DNA from: Pseudofrankia coriaricola
Lineage (GTDB): Bacteria > Actinomycetota > Actinomycetes > Frankiales > Frankiaceae
Direction of reading: 5' to 3'
Assembly (NCBI RefSeq): GCF_001854805.1
Contig: NZ_MBLO01000016.1
Coordinates: 1-60,613, forward strand
Length of the DNA stretch: 60,613 nucleotides
Below the pieces are notes generated by a model. It ran no database searches and was not told the DNA's origin. It was given only the letters and a program-made list of their open reading frames with translations. The translations under genes were made by a program, and so were the position numbers. This document shows, piece by piece, positions 43,374 through 52,945 of the stretch. Each line of letters begins with the position of its first letter. Position 1 is the stretch's first letter.

Positions 43374-44207
43374 ATGGACGACAACCTGATCCTCGGTGGT
43401 ACTGGCAAGACCGGCCGGCGCGTCGCGGAGCGGCTGCGAGCCGCCGGCCGGCCGGTCCGGACCGCGGCCCGTGCGCGCGCGGACGTCACCTTCGACCTGG
43501 CGAAGCCCGAGACCTGGGCGCCCGCGCTCGACGGTGCCAGCGCCGTCTATCTCGTCGAGCCAGATCTGGGAGCGGCGAGTGTGGACGGCTCGCGGCGTAT
43601 CCCCGCCTTCGTGACCGCGGCGACCGCCGCGGGCGCGCGGCGGCTGGTCCTCCTGACCGCCGGTGGCGCGGACTACGACGGTCATCCGCTCAAGCCCGCC
43701 GAAACGGCCGTGCGTGGCTCCGGCGTGGGCTGGACGATCCTACGGCCAACCTGGTTCGCGCAGAACTTCAGTGAGGACTCCTGGCGACCTGGCATCCTCA
43801 GCGGGAGCCTCGTCCTGCCCACGGGAGACGGACGCACCCCGTTCATCGACGCCGAGGACATCGCCGAAATCGCCGCCGAGGCCCTCACCCAGGACCGTCA
43901 CCACGGGCAGACCTACCTGCTCACGGGCCCTCGCGCGATCAGCTTCGGAGAGGCTACCGACCTCATCGCGAAGGCAACCGGCCGCGCCATCCAGCACACG
44001 GACGTCGAACCCGAGGCCTACATCGAAGGCCAGATCGCCGTCGGCGTCCCACCGGACGTCGCACGCATGCTGACCAGCGTTCTGACCGCCATCCGCGACG
44101 GCCACGACTCCGCTCTCGCCGACGGCGTCGAGCGAGCCCTCGACCGGCCGCCGACACCCTTCGAGGACTACGTCACCCGGACCGCAGCCAGCGGTGGCTG
44201 GGACTGA
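43374..44207 (+). CDS. NAD(P)-binding NmrA/QOR2-like protein
   Basis: 277 residues with the Rossmann motif ILGGTGKTGRRVAERL and later WTILRPTWFAQNFSED, typical of atypical SDRs of the NmrA/HSCARG type. Such proteins are redox sensors or quinone/enone reductases. AraC-NmrA-like divergent pairs are common in actinobacteria, so this is probably a pair unrelated to the polyketide, or one recruited to it. Confidence 0.85.
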   Translation: MDDNLILGGTGKTGRRVAERLRAAGRPVRTAARARADVTFDLAKPETWAPALDGASAVYLVEPDLGAASVDGSRRIPAFVTAATAAGARRLVLLTAGGADYDGHPLKPAETAVRGSGVGWTILRPTWFAQNFSEDSWRPGILSGSLVLPTGDGRTPFIDAEDIAEIAAEALTQDRHHGQTYLLTGPRAISFGEATDLIAKATGRAIQHTDVEPEAYIEGQIAVGVPPDVARMLTSVLTAIRDGHDSALADGVERALDRPPTPFEDYVTRTAASGGWD

Positions 44208-44247
44208 CCGGGACCTTGGAGCGGGCGTGAACCGGCGGCCTGCCGCC

Positions 44248-44311
44248 GTCCAGGGCCGCCGCCGTCCAGGGCCGCCGCCGTCCAGGGCCGCCGCCGTTCA
44301 GGGCCGCGGCC
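44248..44311. repeat. Four-copy 16-bp tandem repeat
   Basis: Unit GTCCAGGGCCGCCGCC starting at 44248, 44264, 44280 and 44296 (the last copy has GTTCAGGG and GCGGCC). Between the NmrA-like gene and the methyltransferase gene. Very GC-rich, and might also act as a barrier to transcription. Confidence 0.9.
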
Positions 44312-44626
44312 GGACCGCCGGGAGCGAGCTCGCCCGGGCGGCCGGGACGCGCCGGCGGGAGTTGACCGTTCTCTGACGAAAATTCACCGGTATCCGCCAC
44401 AAGGACGGTTGAGGCCCGGCGGGACGGCGAGCAAGCTTCTGGAAGGTGATGGGGCATCGGTCAGGGGTGTATTCCGGTGCCCGTGAATCCGTCGCACCGT
44501 GGGCTTGGGCCCGAGCGGTTGGCCATGGGCCCACGCCGGGCAACTGGGTCGCGCGAGGTCCACCTGAATGCTGGTCATGCGACACCCGCCCGCCGCTCCG
44601 AATTCCGATGAAGGAGATGCCTGCCT

Positions 44627-45400
44627 GTGACCGAACCCAAGTACAAGGACCACCTGATCGTTCCGCACGAGCCAGAGCAGGAACGCGACTCCCGGGAGCG
44701 GCTGACGAAGCTGTTGGCGGAGACGCCCATCCCACCCGAATACCTGATCGACAACCTGGCGGTCTACCTGCGCCGCCACCAGCTGAGCGACCTGCTGTCG
44801 ATGGACGCTCTCTATCGCCTCCTGCTCAGGGTCCCGGGAGTGATCATGGAATTCGGGGTTCTGCACGGGCGTCATCTGGCAACGTTCACGACGCTGCGAA
44901 GCATCTACGAGCCGTACAACTCGTTGCGTCGCGTGATCGGGTTCGATACCTTCACCGGTTTTCCCGACATAGCCGACGTGGACCGGGTGAGCCCGAGCGC
45001 GGCGGTCGGCCGGTTCGCCATGCCGACGGATGAGGTCGGCCATCTGCGTGACGTCCTGGCGGCGCACGAGGCGTCCGAGCCCTACGGCTCGACCCGGCGC
45101 AGCTTCGTCGTCCAGGGCGACATGCTGGAGACGGTGCCGCGGTATCTCGAGGAGAACCCGGAGACGGTCATCGCGCTGGCGTACTTCGACTGCGACCTGT
45201 ACTCGCCGACCCTGGCCACGTTCCAGGCGATCCGTCCCTATCTCACCACTGGGAGCATCGTCGCCTTCGACGAACTGGCGCACCCCAAGTGGCCAGGGGA
45301 GACGATCGCGATTCGTGAGCTCATCGGGCTCGACCACGGCCGGCTCCAGCAGATTCCCGGGCGGGAGCCGCCCGTCATCTACTTCGAGTGGGAGAAGTAG
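44627..45400 (+). CDS. TylF/MycF-type O-methyltransferase
   Basis: 257 residues. Class I SAM fold with VIMEFGVLHGRHLATF, GFDTFTGFPD and the metal-dependent acidic motifs YFDCDLYSPT and AFDELAHPKWPGE seen in TylF, MycF and NovP, which methylate sugar hydroxyls. GTG start with AAGGAG ten bases upstream. Likely methylates a deoxysugar on the aromatic polyketide. Confidence 0.88.
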   Translation: MTEPKYKDHLIVPHEPEQERDSRERLTKLLAETPIPPEYLIDNLAVYLRRHQLSDLLSMDALYRLLLRVPGVIMEFGVLHGRHLATFTTLRSIYEPYNSLRRVIGFDTFTGFPDIADVDRVSPSAAVGRFAMPTDEVGHLRDVLAAHEASEPYGSTRRSFVVQGDMLETVPRYLEENPETVIALAYFDCDLYSPTLATFQAIRPYLTTGSIVAFDELAHPKWPGETIAIRELIGLDHGRLQQIPGREPPVIYFEWEK

Positions 45401-45425
45401 CGCGCCGGACGACATGGCCTCGCCG

Positions 45426-45452
45426 GCCGGGCCCGCCGCCGGCGGGCCCGGC
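45426..45452. terminator. GC-rich hairpin between convergent genes
   Basis: Perfect 12-bp inverted repeat GCCGGGCCCGCC / GGCGGGCCCGGC with a 3-nt loop, 26 bp after the methyltransferase stop and before the convergent dehydratase gene. Likely bidirectional terminator. Confidence 0.75.
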
Positions 45453-45533
45453 GCGCCTGGCCGGCCCGCGCCGTCGACGACGCCGGTGTGGGCCGGCGGC
45501 CACGTGCCCGCCTGCTCCGTCCCGGCGGCACGG

Positions 45534-46547
45534 CTACTGTCCGGTGGTCGCCCAGGCGGACTCGATGACGGGGGAGGCACCGATGAGCGGAGCCCACCAG
45601 GATTCGTTGTCGCGGTACCAGCCGATGGTCGAGCGCATCCCGTCGGCGAAGGAGATCCGGGGTTCCCAACCGAGCTCGCGGCGCAGTTTGGAGGAGTCGA
45701 GCAGGTACCGGCGGTCGTGCGAGGGCCGGTCGGGGACGATCGTCTTCAGCGCCGACGGCAGGCCGAGCTCGGTCAGGATCGTGTCGGCGATGGTCTCGAT
45801 GTCAGCCTCGACCCCGCTACCGACATGGTAGGTCTCGCCGAGGCGGCCCCGGGTGAGGACGGCGTCGACGGCCCGGCAATGGTCGAGGACGTGGAGCCAT
45901 TCCCGCCGGTTGCGGGTGGAGGCGTAGAGCGGCAGGACCTCGCCGCGCAGGGCTCGGGAGATGAACAGGGGGATGACCTTCTCGGGAAACTGGTACGGAC
46001 CGTAGTTGTTGGAGCAGTTGGTGATGGTGACCGGTACGCCGTAGGTGTGACCGTAGGAGCGCACGACGTGGTCGCCACCGGCCTTCGCCGCGTTGTAGGG
46101 CGTGCGTGGCAGATAGGGGGAGTCCTCGGTGAACGCACCGGGGTCCTCCAGGTCCATGTCGCCGTAGACCTCACAGGTGGAGATCTGATGGAAGCGTGCG
46201 ACGCCGACTGTCCGGACGGCCTCCAGGAGCGCCTGGGTGCCCATGACATTGGTGGCGAAGAACTCGCCCGGACGGATGATGGCGAGGCTGTTGTGCGATT
46301 CGGCGGCGAAGTTGACCACGACGTCCACGCTGTGTTCCCGCAGCGCATCGACGACCGCGGCCTGGTCACGGATGTCGGCGTGCACGAAGGCGATTTCCCT
46401 GGCGACGTCAGCGAGGTTCTCCCGCCGGCCGGCGTAGGTCAGCGCGTCCAGCGCGACGACCGAGTCGTCCGGGTGAATTTGGACCCAGTAGCGAACGAAG
46501 TTCGAGCCGATGAAGCCGGCCCCTCCGGTCACCAGCAACGTGGCCAT
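45534..46547 (-). CDS. rmlB: dTDP-glucose 4,6-dehydratase
   Basis: 337 residues, extended SDR. TGGAGFIGSN cofactor loop, YxxxK in PYNAAKAG, NNYGPYQFPEKVIPLF and NRREWLHVLDHC are all conserved. The usual TDE catalytic triplet reads TCE (ISTCEVYG). RBS GAGGGGA precedes ATG 46547. Makes dTDP-4-keto-6-deoxyglucose, the entry point to all deoxysugars of this cluster. No rmlA-type thymidylyltransferase is present here. Confidence 0.92.
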   Translation of the reverse strand: MATLLVTGGAGFIGSNFVRYWVQIHPDDSVVALDALTYAGRRENLADVAREIAFVHADIRDQAAVVDALREHSVDVVVNFAAESHNSLAIIRPGEFFATNVMGTQALLEAVRTVGVARFHQISTCEVYGDMDLEDPGAFTEDSPYLPRTPYNAAKAGGDHVVRSYGHTYGVPVTITNCSNNYGPYQFPEKVIPLFISRALRGEVLPLYASTRNRREWLHVLDHCRAVDAVLTRGRLGETYHVGSGVEADIETIADTILTELGLPSALKTIVPDRPSHDRRYLLDSSKLRRELGWEPRISFADGMRSTIGWYRDNESWWAPLIGASPVIESAWATTGQ

Positions 46548-46707
46548 CGACGTGATCCCCTCACTCTGGGCGCGGTCGGGTGCCCCGCCGCGCATCGATG
46601 TCTGCTTTGGCCGGCCGGTGGCTCCGCGGCTGTCCGGCGGGAATCCCGACGCCCCCGGAACCACCACGGCCTTGGGACCGGGAATTCGTCGACGAGCGTC
46701 TCCTACG

Positions 46708-47403
46708 TCAGCCCGAAGCCCGCTGGTCGAAGGAGTCGCCCTCGCCGAGGCGGAAGCCCACCCCGCGCACCGTGACGATCCATGTGTTGGCGCCGAGCTT
46801 ATTCCGGAGACTGTTCACATGGGTGTCCACGGTGCGGCGGGACCAGGTGTCCCCCCAGACCTGGCGCATGAGCCTTCTCCTCGGGACGACCGTGCCGGAA
46901 TGCGAGGCGAGTAGCCAGAGGAGGTCGAACTCCTTCCGGGTGACCTCGATGGGCCGGCCGTCGACACTCACCTCGCGCAGGTTCGCGTCAATTCGCAGTG
47001 ACCCATGGGATACAGTCTTCGCGCTGGGTCCCGGCGGCCGTGCCCGTCGCATGACGGCATCCATGCGGGCCAACAGCTCGTGAAAGCCGTAGGGCTTCAC
47101 GACATAGTCGTCCGCCCCGGCCTGCAGGCCGAGGATATGGTCAAGCTCTCCGGTCCGGGAACTAACGGCGATCAGGGGGACGTCGCTCTCGCTCCGAATC
47201 GCCCGGCACACCTCCAGGCCGTCCAGGTCGGGAAGCTCGAGATCCAGCAGAATGATGTCCGTGTCAACATGGGAGGCGATAGCCGCGCTCCCGGTGTCGA
47301 CCGCTTCGACGTCGTATCCTTGTCGGCGAAGCCGTTGAGTCAGCGGCACCGTGCCGTCCGAAGCGTTCTCCACGACGAGTACGCTGAACTTAGGCGATAC
47401 CAT
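46708..47403 (-). CDS. OmpR-family regulator with degenerate receiver (JadR1-like)
   Basis: 231 residues. Receiver (1-120) reads VLVVENASDG where a normal receiver has two acidic residues, so the Mg2+ pocket is incomplete; LLDLELPDLDG and VVKPYG remain. C-terminal winged helix with VTRKEFDLLWLLASHSG and RTVDTHVNSLRNKLG. No kinase gene is adjacent. Atypical regulators of this kind, such as JadR1, respond to pathway products instead of phosphate. Probably a cluster-situated activator. Confidence 0.87.
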   Translation of the reverse strand: MVSPKFSVLVVENASDGTVPLTQRLRRQGYDVEAVDTGSAAIASHVDTDIILLDLELPDLDGLEVCRAIRSESDVPLIAVSSRTGELDHILGLQAGADDYVVKPYGFHELLARMDAVMRRARPPGPSAKTVSHGSLRIDANLREVSVDGRPIEVTRKEFDLLWLLASHSGTVVPRRRLMRQVWGDTWSRRTVDTHVNSLRNKLGANTWIVTVRGVGFRLGEGDSFDQRASG

Positions 47404-47697
47404 CCATGTTCCCTTGTCGGTCGCTGAGCTCGCATGTCATGTCGATATTCGCGTGAGACAGGTCCGTAGGCCACTCAGGCCACGGTCTCATGGCTGACTC
47501 AAGGACCGGTAAATCAGCTCGATGGCTGGTCGCGCGGTCCGCTGGCACGAGCGGTCACGTGACGGGCCGTACCGAGTACGTCACCCGTCGTGCGCCGCCG
47601 GCCGATGGCAGCTGATCATAGTTTTGTGATCACAGTTTTGACCGACAGCACATCGGTGTCGGAGCTCGCCCGGTCCGAGCCGTGGTCGCTATACGCC

Positions 47698-48483
47698 TCA
47701 GTGACTGGCGAGGATCTCGTGCTGGAGCCGCTTCGCCTCCGACGACGGTTCCAGCCCCAGTTCGTCGTCCAGGATGCGGCAGAGCTTGCGGTACACGGCG
47801 AGCGCGTCACCCCTGCGTCCCGAGCGTTGCAGAGCCTGCATCAGTCGGATGTAGAAGAGCTCGTGCAGGTAGTGCGTGGCCACCAACGAGCGAAGTTCGG
47901 CTACGACCTCACGGTGCCGGTTGTTCGCCAGGTCGGCGTCGATGCGCAGCGACACCGCCTCTAGCCGCTGCTCGTCCAGGTAGACGGACAGTCCATGCAG
48001 ATACGGCCCGGTGGAGATATCCACGGGCACGGGCCCGCGCCACAGGTCCAACGACTCGCGCAACAGGTCGGAGGCGCGGGCGGACTGGCCGCTGTGCAGC
48101 GCATCCCTACCGCGCCGCACGAGGTCCTGGAACCGGAAGACGTCCACGTTCTCCCGGGGTATCTCCAGGATGTAGCCACCCGGCCGGGTCGCCAGAAGCT
48201 CGGCACCCTGTGAGGGCTTGAGGCTGTTGGAGAAGAGCTTGCGCAACTGATAGACGTACGTCTGTACGATGGTTTTCACGGTGCTCGGTGGCCCGTAGGG
48301 CCAGAGTTCGTCGATCAGCTGCTCGATACTCACCATCGAGTTGGCGTTGGCCGCCAGCATCGCCAAGACCTGCTGGAGTTTGGTCGCTGTTATTATGAGC
48401 GCGGCCTCGCCGTCCATCGAGCTGAGGAAAAGGCTCACCTCAAGCGGCCCCAGAAAATTGATATGTACCTGGTTCCTGGCCAT
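47698..48483 (-). CDS. SARP-family transcriptional activator
   Basis: 261 residues. N-terminal OmpR-like winged helix (about 1-100: VSIEQLIDELWPYGPPSTVKT, VQTYVYQLRKLF) and bacterial transcriptional activator domain (about 105-255: DVFRFQDLVRRGR, LHELFYIRLMQALQRSGRRGDALAVYRKL). ATG 48483 follows TGGAGA. Expected to bind 11-bp direct repeats, such as those upstream of KS-alpha, and switch on the polyketide genes. Confidence 0.93.
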   Translation of the reverse strand: MARNQVHINFLGPLEVSLFLSSMDGEAALIITATKLQQVLAMLAANANSMVSIEQLIDELWPYGPPSTVKTIVQTYVYQLRKLFSNSLKPSQGAELLATRPGGYILEIPRENVDVFRFQDLVRRGRDALHSGQSARASDLLRESLDLWRGPVPVDISTGPYLHGLSVYLDEQRLEAVSLRIDADLANNRHREVVAELRSLVATHYLHELFYIRLMQALQRSGRRGDALAVYRKLCRILDDELGLEPSSEAKRLQHEILASH

Positions 48484-49203
48484 TAGCGGTCTCCATCCGA
48501 GCTCGCGTCTACTGAAAATCGGCCTCCAGTTCAAAAAGAGGAGAAGGTCGGATTCGGCGACTCGGGACGGCCCGCCGGAGTGCCTGTTCCGGTCTCTTGT
48601 GGACCTTCGAATCAATGGGACGCCGTGGCCCGCCCTCGCTTCGGCGAAAAGGGAGACCGTGACCGGCCGGAGCGGATTTCCGTAGAATCGCTACGCGAAA
48701 ACCCGTGATCGGTTCTATCACATTCCCTCCAGGCGAGGTGGTTCGGCCACGAGGTCACACCGAGATCGACCACTGCGCGAGAGATAGTTGCGTGTAGAAC
48801 TAGAACGAGTGCTGCGCGGGGTGCGGGTGCGTAGTGCAGGCTGCGCTGTAGTTGCTCGGCATCTAAGTGTATATAGGCTAACACGGGGGCGTCTGGACGG
48901 CTCAAGCGTGATGTGGACCACAGGATGGTTCCTGTGCGGGGTGGCGGCCCATCTCACTTCCGTTTCGGAATAGGGACGTCATCCCAGGTCGCGACCGCAT
49001 CCGGCGCAAGATCACGGATTTTTAGAACCGAGAGCCCGCGGGGTCCCGGCAAGTTTGCTGGTGAGCGGTTCGTTGGAAGCGCCGAGGATGTCCGGTGGGG
49101 CTGGTCGGGGGTTGTGCCGGCCGGGTCGGGACCTCGTGAAAGCGGGCACAACACCTGGGTGATCATGGAGGTTCCTACGCCATCATGATCGTCCTGAGGT
49201 GCC
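48484..49203. other. Long intergenic region upstream of the SARP gene
   Basis: About 720 bp with no credible gene. AT content is higher than in the surroundings (for example TCTAAGTGTATATAGGCTAA at about 48862-48881), which fits a large regulatory region for the SARP gene. It ends at a transposase fragment. No defined repeat or hairpin was recognised. Confidence 0.5.
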
Positions 49204-49761
49204 ATGCCCGCAGCACCATTATCGTCGCCTGCCCACGTACTGGATCAGCTGGCTGCCGCCACGACCGCAGGCGGAGCCCCTCCCGCGCCGCCGGGACTGC
49301 TGGCGGTGTCCGCCCGGGTCCCTGACCCGCGGAAACGCCGGGGGGTGCGCCATCGGCTGGCCGCGGTGCTGACGCTGGCGACGTGCGCGGTGCTGGCCGG
49401 GGCGCGGTCGTTCACGGCGATCGGCGAGTGGGCCGCGGACGCCGGCGAGACGGTCGCCGGGCCGCTCGGGATCGCGAGGGTGCCGGACGAGTCGACATTC
49501 CGCCGGGCGACCTGTCGACCATGGTTTCTCGTCGGTGGTCCCGCGATCACGCGCATGGCGTGGCGGCAGCCTGCCCGCGGCTCCGGCTCGAACACCGGAC
49601 CCGCCGCGGCGACTCTGGCGCCAAGCCGCGTGGGTGTCCGCTCTGGTCGCCGAGGCGCTGCCCAGGCTGTCTCGGCCCCGGGCCTGGGCAACGTCGATGC
49701 CGGCTGGTCATCGACCGCCCGAGCTGTAGGCCTCGTACGGTCGGAGTCTGAGTCCGTCTGA
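49204..49761 (+). pseudogene. ISAs1-family transposase, N-terminal fragment
   Basis: The first 100 codons match ISAs1/H-repeat transposases: LLAVSARVPDPRKRRGVRHR, TLATCAVLAGARSFTAIGEW and PDESTFRRAT. After about 49510 the similarity ends, and the rest of the frame is unrelated low-complexity residues. The catalytic DDE residues are missing. No terminal inverted repeats were found by eye. An immobile insertion-sequence scar inside the cluster. Confidence 0.82.
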
Positions 49762-50031
49762 TCGCGGGAGGCACGGCCGCGTGCTGTCCGGGAGCGGCGC
49801 GTCCACGCCCGGGGCATAGGTATCCGGATGATGGTGGTCCGTTCGCCGCGGGCCGTGACCGCCGCGAGGCGGTGCCACGCTGATTGCCGCCGACGATCAC
49901 CAGCTGCGTGCTCCGCTGGCCTGACGCTGGGCAGGCTCGACACCGACCACAGCACGGCCATGCACCGGTGGCGGCAGGACCGGGGTGTTCGCGCGGTGAT
50001 CGGCAGACCTCAGGCCAGCCGTCGCGGCTGT
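49540..50031. other. Gene-free stretch after the transposase fragment
   Basis: About 490 bp with several long but incompatible open frames of typical high-GC shadow type. Nothing with a motif, RBS or terminator could be supported. Probably degraded insertion-sequence DNA. Confidence 0.45.
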
Positions 50032-50625
50032 CTACTCGGCCTCGTCGGCGAGGAGGCCGCCTCCGACGGTTTCATACATGAAGCCAGGCCCGCTGGTGTG
50101 ATATCTGACCAGCGCGTAGAGCAGGCCGGCGATGCTTGTCCCGCTCACGAGCTCCCGTCTGGCTATCAGGTCGGGAATGCGCGTGAGCGGCATCCACTCG
50201 ACCTTCTCCGCTTCCCACTCGTCAGCCGGCGCGCCGACGTAGGTGGCGCCTACCGCGATGCCGGTATGGAGCTCGGAGTCGCTGATCCCGTTGCTGGGCT
50301 GCGAGTAGAGGAACGGACGCATGGGGCCGGGCCGCCACCCGGTCTCCTCGAGGACCTCGCGAGCGGCGGCCTCCAACGGGGTCTCACCGCTCTCGATCCT
50401 GCCTCCCGGGATCTCCCAACCCCATTGATCCGTGATGAAACGATGCCGCCAGATCAGCAGGACGCGCTGACTGTCGTCCATCACCACCGCGCTCGCGCCC
50501 GGCGGCGTGCGAATCAGCCGATGCTGGAGGTGGCGCCCGCCAGTGATCTCCACATCCGCCATCCGGATGTCCAGATACGGAGGATCGGTAAAGATCGGCT
50601 CCTCTTTATGGACTTTCCAGCGCAT
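50032..50625 (-). CDS. NUDIX hydrolase
   Basis: 197 residues with a full Nudix box GGRIESGETPLEAAAREVLE then ETGW, in an ADP-ribose/nucleotide-sugar pyrophosphatase-like context (ITDQWGWEIPGG). It is the last gene of the minus-strand sugar operon, 45 bp after a glycosyltransferase. It could trim nucleotide sugars or clean up oxidised nucleotides. The substrate is unknown. Confidence 0.88.
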   Translation of the reverse strand: MRWKVHKEEPIFTDPPYLDIRMADVEITGGRHLQHRLIRTPPGASAVVMDDSQRVLLIWRHRFITDQWGWEIPGGRIESGETPLEAAAREVLEETGWRPGPMRPFLYSQPSNGISDSELHTGIAVGATYVGAPADEWEAEKVEWMPLTRIPDLIARRELVSGTSIAGLLYALVRYHTSGPGFMYETVGGGLLADEAE

Positions 50626-50670
50626 GCGTCCATCCTGTCATTCAGCGGCGGCTTGATGCCCTGTTGGCAT

Positions 50671-51855
50671 TCAGCCGCGCACCGTGGCTCCCACGTCGGC
50701 CCTCATGAGCTCGGCCGCGACCTGCTGCGGGTCCGGCATCCCAGCCATCTCCCGGCGCAGTTCCAGCGCCGCCTCACGATACGCAGGCTTCGACAGAAGC
50801 GCCTCCACGGCATCGCGGAGCGTGCCGGGGTCGTCTTGTGTGGCGACCTGGTCGAGGACAAGGCCGGCCCCGACGTCCTGTAGCCGTTGCCCCGCGTCGA
50901 AGGCGTCAGCGATCTGAGGGAGGACGAGCTGAGGCAGGCCGGCGGCGGTAGCGGTCATGCTCGTGCCCGCGCCCCCGTGGTGGACGACCGCGTCACAGGT
51001 GTCCAGGAAGAGATGCAGCGGCGTCGGGTCGACGACCTGGACCCGCGACGGCAGCGGGTGAAGGGCATCTCGGAACGCGGGGTCGACGGTGATGATCATT
51101 TCGATCGCCGGAATTTCGTCGAGTGCCCACAGCAGCCTGCGCACAAAGGCGGCGCCGTTGAGGAAGAAAGTGAGACTGCCGAGCGAGATGACCACCCGTC
51201 GGCCGGCGTCGCGGAGACGGCCACGTCGGACCCAGTCCGGCAGGACCGCGGTGCCGTTGAACGGGACGTAGCGGATGGGCGTTCCCGCCGCGGCGGTGGG
51301 CGTCTGGAGTGACGGTGGGCAGGGATCGAGCTTGTGGACCGGGCTGGGAAGGGCCGGCAGGCCCGACTCGGCTGCCAGGTCGGCGAGTTCGAGACGGGCG
51401 TCACGCAAGGCCAGGTCCGAGATGCCGTCGACGCCCCAGCGGTGGTGGATGACCGGCCTGCCGAGGATGCCGCCCAGGAGCAGCGACGCGTACTCCAGCT
51501 GCTCCGCGATGATCAGGTCAGGTCGCAGGTCACGTGCCAGGTCCAGGTAATCGGGAAGCATCCTCCGTGCGTGGTTCATCCACACCCGGCCGAAGAACCC
51601 CATCTGGTCCGCGGCGGGCCTGGGCCACGCCTCCAGCGGTCGCTTGTCATCCGGCAGCTTGGAGCGCAGGTAGGCGATGATGTCGAATTTCTCGCCCACG
51701 CTCGCGGCGACCAGACCGGCGGAACGCGCCGTCGGCACGACGTCAGGCTGCGCGGCGACGATCACCTCGTGGCCGGCGGCCCGCAGCCCCCAGGCCAGCG
51801 GCACCAGTGACGTGAAATGGGTGGGAACGGGTGTGGTCATCATCAGGACGCGCAT
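50671..51855 (-). CDS. Glycosyltransferase, GT1 (GT-B fold)
   Basis: 394 residues (ATG 51885 would add ten). Closely similar to the glycosyltransferase at 30413: MRVLMMTTPVPTHFTSLVPL start, VHHGGAGTSMTATAAG donor loop and PQLVLPQIADAFDAG. The two look like paralogues, so they may add like sugars in sequence. Next to the 4-ketoreductase gene in the minus-strand operon. Confidence 0.93.
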   Translation of the reverse strand: MRVLMMTTPVPTHFTSLVPLAWGLRAAGHEVIVAAQPDVVPTARSAGLVAASVGEKFDIIAYLRSKLPDDKRPLEAWPRPAADQMGFFGRVWMNHARRMLPDYLDLARDLRPDLIIAEQLEYASLLLGGILGRPVIHHRWGVDGISDLALRDARLELADLAAESGLPALPSPVHKLDPCPPSLQTPTAAAGTPIRYVPFNGTAVLPDWVRRGRLRDAGRRVVISLGSLTFFLNGAAFVRRLLWALDEIPAIEMIITVDPAFRDALHPLPSRVQVVDPTPLHLFLDTCDAVVHHGGAGTSMTATAAGLPQLVLPQIADAFDAGQRLQDVGAGLVLDQVATQDDPGTLRDAVEALLSKPAYREAALELRREMAGMPDPQQVAAELMRADVGATVRG

Positions 51856-51910
51856 GGTGGGACCTGCCTGTCGGGGGTCGGTCATGCTCGTGGCTCGGGG
51901 GTGGTCACCG

Positions 51911-52945
51911 TCATGCTCGGCCTGGCGGGAAGTACGACGTCCGCCGGTTCACCCCCCTGGGACTGCCCGCGGGAACTCCCTCGCGCGTGGACTCGAGCAG
52001 GTCCGCCAACGATGCCTCCAGGCTCACGGCGGGCCGCCAGGCGAGGAGCCGCTGCGCACGCGACACGTCCAGCTGCTGCCACCCAAGATCGGCACGGCCG
52101 GTCCGGTCCGGTCCCGGCGACTGCTGTTCGACGAGCCGTACGGGCCGCTCCGAGAGAGAGATCAGAGTCTCGACCAGCCGGCGTACGGGCACCGCCTCGC
52201 CCCGAGCGATGTTGATGATGTGCCCGGTGACGTCGCGCGCCGGATCGGCCGCCGCGACCACGGCGGCAGAGACATCCCGGACATCGACGAAGTCACGCCA
52301 GTCCCGCAGCGGGGCGAGTGACAGCTCGACGGGCTCGCCTTCGCGCTCCGGTGCCTCCGAGGGACCGGTGAGCCGGTGCGCGACGGCGCCGACCAGGCTC
52401 GCCCGGGGGGCGCCGGGCCCGATCACGTTGGCGACCCGCAGCACCATGGCCTGAATCTCCCTGGCGCGAGCGGCCCGCAGCACGGCTCTCGTCCCGGCGA
52501 GCTTGGTGCTTCCGTACACCGAGCGCGGGGAAGGCGACTCGTCCTCGGTGGTACTCGTGCCGGGCGTGCTCGGCCCGTATTCATGAGCGCTGCCCAGTTG
52601 GATGAGGCGGGTGGTGCCGGGCAGCGCGGCGACCGCGCTGACCAGCTGGTCTACGAAGTGAGCGTGCAGGGCCCACATCCGGTTCTCGGCGGCGCGCGTG
52701 CTCCGCCACACCACGCCCGCCGCGTTCACCACCACATCGGGCGCCGTGGCGGCGAGCAGCCGGTCGAACTCGTCCCCCGCCGTGTCGAGATCGAGGCGCA
52801 GGGCCGACAGGCCGCTGTCGGCGGGCCCGGGCCACCCTCCTCGTCTGGAGACGCAGACAACGCCGTAGCCGGCGGCGCGGAACGTGGAACAGACATGCCA
52901 GCCTAGGAACCCGGTGCCACCTAGGACCATGACGCGCCGGGTCAT
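51911..52945 (-). CDS. NDP-hexose 4-ketoreductase (extended SDR)
   Basis: 344 residues. Cofactor loop VLGGTGFLGWHV, YxxxK in SVYGSTKLAG, and RDWRDFVDVRDV with ARGEAVPVRRLVETL. Reduces the 4-keto group to complete the deoxysugar, like TylCIV/UrdR-type enzymes. The ATG overlaps the stop of a 65-codon frame (ATGA). Stereochemistry at C4 cannot be read. Confidence 0.88.
   Translation of the reverse strand: MTRRVMVLGGTGFLGWHVCSTFRAAGYGVVCVSRRGGWPGPADSGLSALRLDLDTAGDEFDRLLAATAPDVVVNAAGVVWRSTRAAENRMWALHAHFVDQLVSAVAALPGTTRLIQLGSAHEYGPSTPGTSTTEDESPSPRSVYGSTKLAGTRAVLRAARAREIQAMVLRVANVIGPGAPRASLVGAVAHRLTGPSEAPEREGEPVELSLAPLRDWRDFVDVRDVSAAVVAAADPARDVTGHIINIARGEAVPVRRLVETLISLSERPVRLVEQQSPGPDRTGRADLGWQQLDVSRAQRLLAWRPAVSLEASLADLLESTREGVPAGSPRGVNRRTSYFPPGRA

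Noticed and set aside
44248-44311. Coding repeat or CRISPR
   Set aside because: 16-bp contiguous units without spacers, in intergenic DNA.
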